Assembly (NCBI RefSeq): GCF_000211415.1
Contig: NZ_GL890777.1
Location: 76,138-140,137, forward strand
Direction: 5' to 3'
DNA length: 64,000 nt
DNA from: Enterobacter mori LMG 25706
GTDB taxonomy: Bacteria > Pseudomonadota > Gammaproteobacteria > Enterobacterales > Enterobacteriaceae
The translations under genes and the position numbers were made by a program. Positions 7,812-15,942 of the stretch are shown here, one piece after another; the stretch's first letter is position 1, and each line of letters begins with the position of its first letter. The notes under the pieces were generated by a model, which was given only the letters and a program-made list of their open reading frames with translations, was not told where the DNA came from and did not search any database.

Positions 7812-9128
7812 TCAGGTGTGGCGCGGCTCTTTCATAAACAGCGCCGTGGCGGCAGAGAGCAGGCAACCGGCCAGCAAATAAATCGCCACGCTGTGCCAGT
7901 TTCCGCCAGAAAAAGTCACCAGCGCGGCGGCAATAAACGGCGTAAACCCGCCACCGACCACGCTTGCCACCTGATAGCCCACGCCCGCGCCGCTGTAGCG
8001 GTAGCTTGCGCCAAACAGCTCGGTGAACATCGGCTGCTGCACGCACACCACCATGTCGTGAGCGATGTTGGCGAGCATGATGGCGAAGAAGACAATCCAG
8101 AAGATCGACTGTGCCTCCAGCGCCATAAAGAACGGCCAGGCGCTGAGAGTGCCAATCAGCGCCCCGGTAATATAGACGCGACGGCGGCCAAACCGGTCCG
8201 CCAGCCAGGCGAAGCAGGGGATAGTCAGGCAGCTTATCCCACCGACCAGCAGGCCGATATTGAGGAACAGCTCGCGGGGAAGCCCGAGATTCTGCGTCGA
8301 GTAGTTCAGCGCAAACGCGGTGACGATATACATCGTCAGCAGTTCACAGAGGCGCAGGGCGATAATTTTCAGAAAAGCGCCAGGATGCTGAACCAGCGCT
8401 TCCATCACTGGCAGACGTTTTTTAGCGACCGGTTTTTCCCGCTGCTGCTGTTCGAATTCCGCGGACTCTTCCATCCCGTTGCGGATCCACAGCGCGGCGA
8501 TGACAAGCACAATGCTGAAGATGAACGGAATGCGCCAGCCCCAGCTCAGGAATTGCTCGTCGGTGGTGAGCTGGCTGATTAAGGAGACCAGCCCGGTGGA
8601 GAGCAGCAGGCCGACGCCATAACCCACCTGCACGCCGCTGCTGTAAAAGGCTTTCCTGTGCTTCGGCGCGCTCTCGACGGATAGCAGCGCCGCGCCGCCC
8701 CATTCACCGCCTACGGCGAAGCCCTGGATGGCGCGCAGGGTGACCAGCAGTACCGGCGCCCACCAGCCGATGGAGGCAAACGAGGGGAGAATACCGATAA
8801 GCGCAGTGGCGATCCCCATCATCCAGACGGTGAGCATCAGCATGCGCTTGCGGCCGAGGCGGTCGCCAAAGTGGCCGAAAATTACCCCGCCCAGCGGGCG
8901 AAACAGAAAGCCGACGCCGAAGGTGGCAAACGCCGCGAGCGTGCCCATCGCGGGGCTGACCTGGGGAAAGAATTCGCGGTTAAACACCAGGGCGGCAGTG
9001 ATGCCGTAGAGCAGAAAATCATACCAGTCGACGACGGCACCCGCGAAGCTGCCTAAGGCTGCGCGGCGGGCACGGTTGAGCGAAGGTGTCTCCTCGTTGG
9101 GACGTTCGGAGATGAGGGTGGAGTCCAT
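7812..9128 (-). CDS. shiA: Shikimate:proton symporter ShiA
   Basis: At 438 residues it has the length of E. coli ShiA. It is a member of the metabolite:H+ symporter branch of the major facilitator superfamily with twelve transmembrane helices. It carries the DWYDFLLYG motif of helix 1, the GRKRML loop 2-3 motif and GGEWGGAALL in helix 4. It imports shikimate, an aromatic amino-acid precursor, across the inner membrane. It is on the same strand as amn and 73 bases from it. As in E. coli the two are neighbours. Confidence 0.94.
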   Translation of the reverse strand: MDSTLISERPNEETPSLNRARRAALGSFAGAVVDWYDFLLYGITAALVFNREFFPQVSPAMGTLAAFATFGVGFLFRPLGGVIFGHFGDRLGRKRMLMLTVWMMGIATALIGILPSFASIGWWAPVLLVTLRAIQGFAVGGEWGGAALLSVESAPKHRKAFYSSGVQVGYGVGLLLSTGLVSLISQLTTDEQFLSWGWRIPFIFSIVLVIAALWIRNGMEESAEFEQQQREKPVAKKRLPVMEALVQHPGAFLKIIALRLCELLTMYIVTAFALNYSTQNLGLPRELFLNIGLLVGGISCLTIPCFAWLADRFGRRRVYITGALIGTLSAWPFFMALEAQSIFWIVFFAIMLANIAHDMVVCVQQPMFTELFGASYRYSGAGVGYQVASVVGGGFTPFIAAALVTFSGGNWHSVAIYLLAGCLLSAATALFMKEPRHT

Positions 9129-9310
9129 AGTTGTCCTGTCTGTACTGATTTTTAATTATTGGTATAAGAAAAGGTCACTCACATTGCGTCCGTCATATAA
9201 ACGGAACCTATGAGACTACCGCGACAAAACGCCTGAGAAAACGTTTTTATCTTTCCGGAAGGCGCTGAATAAATAAATTTCATCTTCCCCTGCCTCGAGA
9301 TAAATCAGTC

Positions 9311-9327
9311 TGTTTGGCTCCGGTTAG
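9311..9327 (+). promoter_or_regulatory. Possible PhoP box upstream of the PagP paralogue
   Basis: TGTTTG-N5-GGTTAG resembles the PhoP direct repeat (TGTTTA-N5-TGTTTA) on the coding strand, 58 bases before the start codon, with AT-rich DNA at the expected -10 distance. Salmonella pagP is PhoP-regulated, which makes this plausible, but three positions deviate. Confidence 0.4.
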
Positions 9328-9384
9328 TGCTGAATGGATTACAGTAATAGAAACCGCTGCGTGACTTAAGCTGAGGGAAAAACG

Positions 9385-9960
9385 ATGCAACGCACCTTTT
9401 CGGCCATATGGATTGTCCTTTTTTTATTCGCCGCACCGCTTCATGCCGAGCAGAAAGTCTATGGAGAACAGCGAATTAGCGGCTGGTGGAATACGCTGAC
9501 GGATGATATCTCCCAGACCTGGGAAGAGCCTCAACGTTACGATTTGTACCTGCCGTTCCTGAGCTGGCACGCTCGCTTTATGTACGACAAAGAAAAAACG
9601 GACAATTACAATGAAATGCCGTGGGGCGGCGGGTTGGGCGTTTCCCGCTATAACGAAGAGGGCAACTGGAGCGCGCTCTTTGCGATGATGTTCAAGGACT
9701 CCCACAACGAATGGCAGCCCGCGATGGGCTATGGCTGGGAGAAGGGCTGGTATCTGGATAATGCGAAGGATTTCCGCCTGGGGCTCGGTGCTGCAGCGGG
9801 CATCACGGCGCGAGATGATTTTGCCAACTACGTGCCGCTACCGTTCATCTTCCCGCTGTTTTCGGCCGGGTATAAGCGCGTTACCGTCCAGTTCACCTAT
9901 ATTCCAGGTACCTACAATAACGGCAACGTGCTCTTTGCCTGGCTGCGCTTAGGCTTTTAA
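9385..9960 (+). CDS. PagP-like lipid A palmitoyltransferase paralogue
   Basis: A 191-residue outer-membrane enzyme with a cleavable signal peptide (1-21, LHA-EQ). It has the PagP catalytic set in the correct spacing: His62 (SWHARF), Asp105 and Ser106 (FKDSHNEW), 43 residues apart as in E. coli (His33, Asp76, Ser77 of the mature form). The [10 protein letters not shown] and PWGGGLG motifs are intact. The predicted role is palmitate transfer from phospholipid to lipid A, giving resistance to antimicrobial peptides. It is clearly divergent from E. coli PagP, and its neighbours (shiA, RND pump) are not those of pagP (crcA), so it may be a second, specialised copy. Its stop codon overlaps the stop of the convergent acyltransferase gene. 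Confidence 0.88.
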   Translation: MQRTFSAIWIVLFLFAAPLHAEQKVYGEQRISGWWNTLTDDISQTWEEPQRYDLYLPFLSWHARFMYDKEKTDNYNEMPWGGGLGVSRYNEEGNWSALFAMMFKDSHNEWQPAMGYGWEKGWYLDNAKDFRLGLGAAAGITARDDFANYVPLPFIFPLFSAGYKRVTVQFTYIPGTYNNGNVLFAWLRLGF

Positions 9961-10922
9961 AGGGTGATCACTTTTTTTGCCACGGCGTTAGACAATACCA
10001 GCATGGAGAAGAGAACAGAGGTGACGAACGTGAGCACAATCAGCGAAAGCTTTATGCCGAGTGAGGTCACCGGTATCAGCGCCGTCAGCAGGTGAAATAC
10101 CGAGTAGTGCACAATATACACGCCGGTCATCGTTTTGCTGATGGCGGCCAGAACCGACTCTTTGAATTCGGCGTTGCGACGAAAGCGCACGCCGTTCGCC
10201 GCAATCACCAGCGCGATGATCAAAATGTAAATTTGAGAGCCGGTGAGAATAAAGGCGTTTCTGTCCGCCTTGAACAGCGCGAAGAAGAAGTGGCGCTCGT
10301 AAAACCAGGTAAAGAGATAGATAAACGGGATGGCGACAACCGCCGCCCTGACGACATTTTTGCGGCTTATCCACTCGGCGATTTTCGGGTCGCAGAAGAG
10401 CTGCCCCGTCAGATAAAACAGCAGCCATGTCCACAGCCGATACTGTGGTGACAGGGAAAGGAAGTGTGTTTCAGGATAAAGCGCCGATAGCAGATCGTAT
10501 CCGTAGGAAAAGAGCAGCAGGGCGGCAATCGCCCCGCAGAATAGCGCTCGCCGCTGGCTGAGCCACTCCACCGCCGGATGGAAGGTGTAAATCACGACAA
10601 AGGCGAACACGAACCAGGGCTGGATTAAATACCCGCGCTGATAGGGCTCCCACAGGTAGTAGATCGTTATCCAGAAGAGAAAAACAATCACCAGACTTTT
10701 AATTTTACCCAGCTGCCAGCGGGTGCCGTGCCGGGATTGTCCGTCGAGATAGCCCGAAACCACAAAAAACAGCGGCGTGGCGATGGTCGAGATAAAAGTT
10801 AAAAATCCCAGGATCCAGTGATAGTCATAATCATAATGATCCCAGGTATTGTAGATGGTAAAGAAGGTCACCGCCGTCATACAGCCCAGCGTCTTGATAA
10901 TGTTCAGCCCTGTCGCATTCAT
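9957..10922 (-). CDS. Acyltransferase 3 family integral membrane protein
   Basis: A 321-residue protein with about ten hydrophobic helices and the family segment [14 protein letters not shown] around residues 48-61, resembling WecH/YiaH-type O-acetyltransferases. Such enzymes move acyl groups across the inner membrane onto polysaccharide or lipid acceptors. The histidine normally found at the end of the first helix (V-x-x-x-H) is not evident; the aligned position appears to be Phe/Thr, so activity is uncertain. The start lies two bases after the RND permease stop, so it is the third gene of that operon. Its end overlaps the end of the convergent pagP-like gene. Confidence 0.72.
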   Translation of the reverse strand: MNATGLNIIKTLGCMTAVTFFTIYNTWDHYDYDYHWILGFLTFISTIATPLFFVVSGYLDGQSRHGTRWQLGKIKSLVIVFLFWITIYYLWEPYQRGYLIQPWFVFAFVVIYTFHPAVEWLSQRRALFCGAIAALLLFSYGYDLLSALYPETHFLSLSPQYRLWTWLLFYLTGQLFCDPKIAEWISRKNVVRAAVVAIPFIYLFTWFYERHFFFALFKADRNAFILTGSQIYILIIALVIAANGVRFRRNAEFKESVLAAISKTMTGVYIVHYSVFHLLTALIPVTSLGIKLSLIVLTFVTSVLFSMLVLSNAVAKKVITL

Positions 10923-10924
10923 TG

Positions 10925-13900
10925 TTATTTGGCTTCGTCCTTACGATGGAAACACGCATAGATCACCGGGAGTACCAGCAGCGTCAGGATTGTAGCAAAC
11001 CCCAGTCCAAACATAATCACAACGGCCATGCTCTGGAAGAAAACGTCCAGCAGTAGCGGAGCCAGGCCAAGAACTGTCGTAAACGCAGTGAGCAGGATGG
11101 GGCGCAGGCGCGAGGTGGCGGCGTACACGATCGCCTCGTGCTGATCCTTTTGCGTTTTCTGCTGCTCAATCTCTTCCACCAGCACGATGCCGTTGCGGAT
11201 GAGCATTCCGCTCAGGCTCAGCAGTCCAATCAGCGCCATAAAGCCAAAGGGAATGCCGGTAATTAAAAATCCCGGCGTCACGCCGATCAGCGCCAGCGGT
11301 ACGGTCAGCCAGATGGCGACGGCATTTTTTACCGAGCTGAACATTAGCACCGTAATGACAAACATCACCAGATACCCGAGAGGTAGCGTAGTGAACAGCC
11401 CCTGCTGCGCTTCGCTGGAGTTTTCCGCGTCGCCTCCCCACTCAATGCTGTAGCCGTGTGGCAGGGGAAGGGCATCTACCTGCGGCTTCACGCGGGCGAG
11501 GATATCACCGGAGGTTTGCTGGCTTAGCGGGTCCGGGTCTGTCTGAACCGTCAGCACCCGCGAACGGTCGCGTCGAAGGATGAGCGGATCCTCCCACTCC
11601 AGCGAGAAGCGGCTGACGACGTTACTCAGCGGGATATACTGCTGCCGCGTCTGGCTCCACACCAGCACGTTGTTCAGGTGATTGGCGTCCAGCCGTTCGC
11701 TCTCAGGCGGGCGCACCACCACGGGCAGCAGGTCGCTGCCTTCCCGGTACAGCCCCGCCCGGCTGCCGGAGAAGTTCATCTCCAGCGCGTTGTCGACGTC
11801 CTGTTTATCTACGCCAAGCTCGCGGCCCAGGGCGGCAACGTACTGTGGGCGGATCACCTTGCTACGGTTTTGCCAGTCGTTCCTGACGCTGCCCGTGGCA
11901 GGGTCGCGGGTGAGGATGTCGTCCACCTGGCTGGCAATCAGGCGCAGCCGGTCAGGATCGGGACCTTTAATGCGTACCTCAATGGAGCTGTCGCCGGAGG
12001 GGCCAAACATCACGCGTTTGGTGCTGGCGTTGACCTGCGGATAGTTTCGCGCGATGTACTCGTCCGCGTGGCGCGTCAGGGCGGAGATGTTGCGCTGGTC
12101 GTCCATGCGCACCATGATCTGCGCATAGTTACTGTACTGCCGCTGTCCGCTGTAGGTCAGAATAAAGCGCATACTTCCCTGACCAATGGTCGAGACGGTG
12201 GTTTCCACGCCCGGCTGGCCGTTAATGGTTTTTTCGATATCGCCGGTCATTTTCTCGGTCCATTTAATATCGGTGCCGTAGGGTAGCCAGAGGTCGACAA
12301 AGAAAATCGGCGTATTAGACGACGGGAAAAAGTTTTGCCGTACGGCGCCAAAACCCCAGACAGACGCTGCCAGCAGCGCAGCCATCACAATGAGCGTCGG
12401 TGCCTTATGGTGCAGAAGCGTGTTAAGCAGGCGCTGGTAGACGCGGTAGAGTCGTTTATCGTAAGGATCTGACTCATCGGTTTTTTCGGGGGTGTTGTCG
12501 TTTTTAAACAACCACCACTTAATCAGCACCGGGGTGAGGGTGAGCGCCGAAAACCAGCTCAGCATCAGGGAAATCAGCAGCACCTGGAAGAGGGATTTAC
12601 AGTATTCCCCGGTGGAATCCTGCGACAGCCCGATAGGGGCAAACGCCAGGATGGCAATCACCGTCGCCCCCAGCAGCGGCAGGGCGGAGCGGCGGATGAC
12701 GTAGTTCACGGCGGCCAGCAGAGGCGAGCCCTGCTGTCGGGCAATCAACACCCCTTCGACAATCACGATGGCGTTATCCACCAGCATGCTGAGGGCGATA
12801 ATCAGCGCCCCGAGCGAGATGCGCTGCAGCTCAATGCCCCACAGATACATAATCAGCAGCGTGCCGAGCACGTTGAGCGCGAGAGAAAACGCAATGATGA
12901 TCCCGCTGCGTACGCCCATAAAGATCAGCAGCACGCCGATGACAATCGCCAGCGCCATCAGGAAGTTAATAATAAAACCGTTAACAGAGTGGCCCACTTC
13001 GGCTGCCTGATCGTAAAACAGGTCTATCTGTATGCCTGCCGGTTTTTCCGCCGACATCTGGTTTAGCTTCGCCTCCAGCGCGTGGCCCACGTCGATTACG
13101 TTCACGCCGGGAATAAACGAGACGCCCATGGTGACGGCTTTTTTGCCGTTGGCATGGTAGAGACTGGCGGGCGATTCGTTTAGCCCGCGCGACAACGTGG
13201 CGATATCCCGCAGACGCGTCGCCGCCCCGGTGCCGGAAGGCGTGATGATGATATCCGCCAGTTCATCAAGATTCTCGAACTCACCGGTCGGGTGCAGGCG
13301 AATGGATTCGGTGCCGGAGGTGATTTCTCCTGCGCTGGAAACGACGTTAAGTCTGCTGAGCAGGACGGAAAGCTGGTTCAGCGTAATGCCGCGCGCGGCC
13401 ATTTTGGTCAGGGAGATATCGATGTTGACCTGTTGGCTAATGGCCCCGCCGATGGCAACCTTTGCGACGCCGGGGATCAGAATCAACTCCCGGCGCAGCT
13501 GCTCCGCATATCTCACCAGTTCAGGATTACTGAATTCATCTCCGGAAATGGCGAAGAAGAAGCCGAACACATCGCCAAAATCGTCATTCACAAAGGGGGT
13601 GATGACGCCGGGCGGAAACTGACGCGAGGCATCGCCCACGCGGCGGCGAAGTTCATCCCAAATCTGCGGCAGTTCGTTCGAGTGATAGCGTGAAGCGATG
13701 TTAACAGTGATTTGCGACAGACCGTTTGACGAGATGGAGCTCACGTTGTCCAGATAAGGCAGCTGCTGCAGGGCATTCTCCAGCGGAAGTGTCACCTCTT
13801 CTTCAACCTGCTGAGCGGATGCGCCGGGGTAGTGGGTGACCACCACGGCGGTTTTGATGGTAAAGGCGGGATCTTCCAGCCTGCCGATATTCAACAGGGC

Positions 13901-13981
13901 GAAAATCCCCCCGATGCCCAGCAGCAGAATCGTTAGCCAGACGCGAACAGGGTTATTAATAAATTGACGAGAGATATCCAT
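10925..13981 (-). CDS. RND efflux transporter, permease subunit (HAE1 family)
   Basis: A 1018-residue inner-membrane pump with the RND layout: helix 1, large periplasmic loop, helices 2-7, second large loop, helices 8-12. Characteristic segments include PGASAQQVEEEVTLPLE near the start. The proton-relay helix 4 reads MLVDNAIVIVEG where AcrB has VDDAIVVVEN, so one of the paired aspartates is Asn. Helix 10 reads LIRNGIVLVEE, with Arg in place of the AcrB Lys. These substitutions are seen in some RND subfamilies and do not by themselves mean loss of function. Its start codon overlaps the adaptor stop by one base (TAATG). No outer-membrane channel or regulator gene is adjacent, so a shared TolC is likely. 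Confidence 0.9.
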   Translation of the reverse strand: MDISRQFINNPVRVWLTILLLGIGGIFALLNIGRLEDPAFTIKTAVVVTHYPGASAQQVEEEVTLPLENALQQLPYLDNVSSISSNGLSQITVNIASRYHSNELPQIWDELRRRVGDASRQFPPGVITPFVNDDFGDVFGFFFAISGDEFSNPELVRYAEQLRRELILIPGVAKVAIGGAISQQVNIDISLTKMAARGITLNQLSVLLSRLNVVSSAGEITSGTESIRLHPTGEFENLDELADIIITPSGTGAATRLRDIATLSRGLNESPASLYHANGKKAVTMGVSFIPGVNVIDVGHALEAKLNQMSAEKPAGIQIDLFYDQAAEVGHSVNGFIINFLMALAIVIGVLLIFMGVRSGIIIAFSLALNVLGTLLIMYLWGIELQRISLGALIIALSMLVDNAIVIVEGVLIARQQGSPLLAAVNYVIRRSALPLLGATVIAILAFAPIGLSQDSTGEYCKSLFQVLLISLMLSWFSALTLTPVLIKWWLFKNDNTPEKTDESDPYDKRLYRVYQRLLNTLLHHKAPTLIVMAALLAASVWGFGAVRQNFFPSSNTPIFFVDLWLPYGTDIKWTEKMTGDIEKTINGQPGVETTVSTIGQGSMRFILTYSGQRQYSNYAQIMVRMDDQRNISALTRHADEYIARNYPQVNASTKRVMFGPSGDSSIEVRIKGPDPDRLRLIASQVDDILTRDPATGSVRNDWQNRSKVIRPQYVAALGRELGVDKQDVDNALEMNFSGSRAGLYREGSDLLPVVVRPPESERLDANHLNNVLVWSQTRQQYIPLSNVVSRFSLEWEDPLILRRDRSRVLTVQTDPDPLSQQTSGDILARVKPQVDALPLPHGYSIEWGGDAENSSEAQQGLFTTLPLGYLVMFVITVLMFSSVKNAVAIWLTVPLALIGVTPGFLITGIPFGFMALIGLLSLSGMLIRNGIVLVEEIEQQKTQKDQHEAIVYAATSRLRPILLTAFTTVLGLAPLLLDVFFQSMAVVIMFGLGFATILTLLVLPVIYACFHRKDEAK

Positions 13982-15066
13982 TACAGTCCCCGTTCACGCG
14001 TCCAGATACGCACTGGCTGGTTAGCGTGGAGCTCCCCAACGCCTGCGGCCACCACGCGCTCGCCCGCCTTAAGCCCGCTGGTGATTACCACGCCTTCGGT
14101 ACTCACTTGCCCCACGCTGACCTTGCGGTCTTCAAGATGGAGCGTGTCGCCTTCTCCCGTTACGACCCAGACGTGCGGCTCATTGCGCGGGCTGTTGTCC
14201 GGGTTAAAGACTGCCTCAACCGGTACGACGAGCGCCTGAGCACCCGCACCGGCCGGGAGGTTGGTTAAATTGATGGTCACCGTACCGCTTACGCCACCGA
14301 CGGCGGGAAAATCATCGGGTCGCGGCATGGTCAGTATCACCTGCCAGGTCAGGGTATTGCTGTCGCTGCTGCCCGAATGCTCTTTGTAGACGGCGGTAAA
14401 TTCCCGATCCGGAAGGGCGTTAATTCTCACCACGGGGCGATACTGCGCGTTGCGAATATCAAAGGTCTTAAACAGGTTTTCAGGGATGCTGAACACCACG
14501 TCCAGCAGATCGGTACGGGTTAACGTCGCGATGGGCTGACCGGCGGACACCACCTGATGGTTTCGCACGTGCACGCTGGCTGCCGTCCCGCTAAAGGGCG
14601 CAACGAGCGTCATCTGATTTAGTTCTTCCCGGGCAATCTGCAGCGCCGCATTCGCCGAATCGCGGTTCGCACGCTGCACGTCCATCTCGGCTTTTGAAAT
14701 GGCCTGTCGTCCTGCCAGCGTCTGGAAGCGGTCGAACTGCCTCTGGGCCAGCGTCGCCGCTGTTTGTCTGTCGTTAACCCGCTGCTGGGCCTCACGGCCG
14801 TTCAGTCTGGCAAGCTGTTGCCCCTGTTTGATGGCAGCACCCTGGCGTACATCGAGCGCTTCAATTTGCCCTGCACGCTTGAAGGAAAGGTCTGTGGCAT
14901 CGCCCGATTCAATGCGGGCGGGGAAAACGCGCTGCTGGGCGTGGCCGGGAACCGTCACCTCCGCCACTTTTACCATTCTGGGCAGGGGGGAGGCTTGCTT
15001 CGGTTTAGGGTCGCACGCCGTGAGCGTTAACAAAACGAACGGTAAAAGAGAGAGGTAGCGGTTCAC
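13981..15066 (-). CDS. RND efflux periplasmic adaptor, lipoprotein
   Basis: A 361-residue membrane-fusion protein. It begins with a lipoprotein signal peptide (LTLTAC, Cys at residue 18), then a biotinyl-lipoyl-like half motif, a coiled-coil hairpin rich in Ala and Gln (about 90-145), the second lipoyl half (LVAPFSGTAASVHV) and a beta-barrel and membrane-proximal domain. It links the RND pump to the outer-membrane channel. It is the first gene of the adaptor-permease-acyltransferase operon. The 36-residue peptide gene upstream (15125-15235) is on the same strand and could be co-transcribed. Confidence 0.9.
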   Translation of the reverse strand: MNRYLSLLPFVLLTLTACDPKPKQASPLPRMVKVAEVTVPGHAQQRVFPARIESGDATDLSFKRAGQIEALDVRQGAAIKQGQQLARLNGREAQQRVNDRQTAATLAQRQFDRFQTLAGRQAISKAEMDVQRANRDSANAALQIAREELNQMTLVAPFSGTAASVHVRNHQVVSAGQPIATLTRTDLLDVVFSIPENLFKTFDIRNAQYRPVVRINALPDREFTAVYKEHSGSSDSNTLTWQVILTMPRPDDFPAVGGVSGTVTINLTNLPAGAGAQALVVPVEAVFNPDNSPRNEPHVWVVTGEGDTLHLEDRKVSVGQVSTEGVVITSGLKAGERVVAAGVGELHANQPVRIWTRERGL

Positions 15067-15124
15067 TGTATTCCCCTAATAAATAACTGTTTTATTTATT
15101 CCATAACCTGGACAGGGGGTGACA

Positions 15125-15235
15125 CTATTCTGCCAGAACAGTGACAACCATATAGGTAAATAAACCAATCGCCGTACTGGCGATAATGGCGAGTGCAATA
15201 AACATACCCAGGCGGATCAGGCTTAAACCATACAT
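15125..15235 (-). CDS. Predicted 36-residue single-span membrane peptide
   Basis: A short frame runs from ATG 15235 to TAG 15125, with a strong GGAGG five bases before the start. The product begins MYGLSLIRLG, has a hydrophobic core of about 22 residues rich in Ala, Ile, Val and Leu, and ends VTVLAE. I do not recognise it. The combination of a good ribosome-binding site, a single clean transmembrane span and a short polar tail resembles the known class of small inner-membrane modulators. It lies 58 bases upstream of the RND adaptor on the same strand and is divergent from the stress-protein gene. Confidence 0.55.
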   Translation of the reverse strand: MYGLSLIRLGMFIALAIIASTAIGLFTYMVVTVLAE

Positions 15236-15463
15236 ACATTCCTCCATGAGCCGGAAGCGGTGGCTGACTATGAGCATAGTCGGCGAAAACATAAATGTTA
15301 AATAACCATTATCAGTGGGGAAGCGCTAAACCTGATATTCCTGTGCTACGTTTAATATTATTCATCTCTTTTTACCGTAACTGGCATTAAGGGCAACCCC
15401 CTGCATTTAATGCGTTTTTTTGCTTCATTCACTCTCGTGTTGGTTATAAAAAGGATGCTCGAT

Positions 15464-15895
15464 ATGTATAAAAACATTCTCGTTCCGGTGGATGTCTACG
15501 AGACAAGCCTGGCGGATAAAGCGTTGCAGCATGCACAGTTTCTGGCGCAAAGCGCATCGGGTGACATTCATTTGCTGCACGTCATGCCCAAATTTTCAGC
15601 CGAACTGACGCGTGGTTTTATTTCAGATGCGCGCAAAATGGATGAATATATGATTAATAATTCGAAAGAAAAGCTGTCTGACCTGGTCAAAAAATTGAAT
15701 CTGCCAGAAGCGCGTGTTCATCTCCATGTCCGTAGCGGGAATGTTCGTGATGAGGTTATAAAGCTGGCGGATGAACTGGCTGTCGGCGCGATTATTGTAG
15801 GCTCGCGAAATCCCAATATTCAAACCCATTTGTTAGGATCAGAGGCGGCAAGTATTGTTCGTTACGCTCATGTCCCTGTTTTCGTTATTCGTTAA
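15464..15895 (+). CDS. Universal stress protein, UspF/UspG type
   Basis: A 143-residue single Usp domain beginning MYKNILVPVDVYE and ending with the nucleotide-binding pattern GSRNPNIQTHLLGSEAASI, like the ATP-binding UspF/UspG group. The frame extends upstream to 15410, but the ATG at 15464 is favoured because AAGGA lies nine bases before it and the resulting length matches the family. It is 47 bases upstream of a P-type ATPase on the same strand and probably co-transcribed. Neighbouring Usp and cation ATPase genes suggest a role in ion or acid stress; this is inference. Confidence 0.88.
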   Translation: MYKNILVPVDVYETSLADKALQHAQFLAQSASGDIHLLHVMPKFSAELTRGFISDARKMDEYMINNSKEKLSDLVKKLNLPEARVHLHVRSGNVRDEVIKLADELAVGAIIVGSRNPNIQTHLLGSEAASIVRYAHVPVFVIR

Positions 15896-15942
15896 TTACA
15901 GAGAAGCAAGGTGATTTCTGAATAGAACCTGAGGAAGGAACG

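Noticed and set aside
7749..8582. 277-codon plus-strand frame antisense to shiA
   Set aside because: Composition (His, Gln, Arg rich) is typical of antisense shadow frames; shiA is unmistakable on the other strand.
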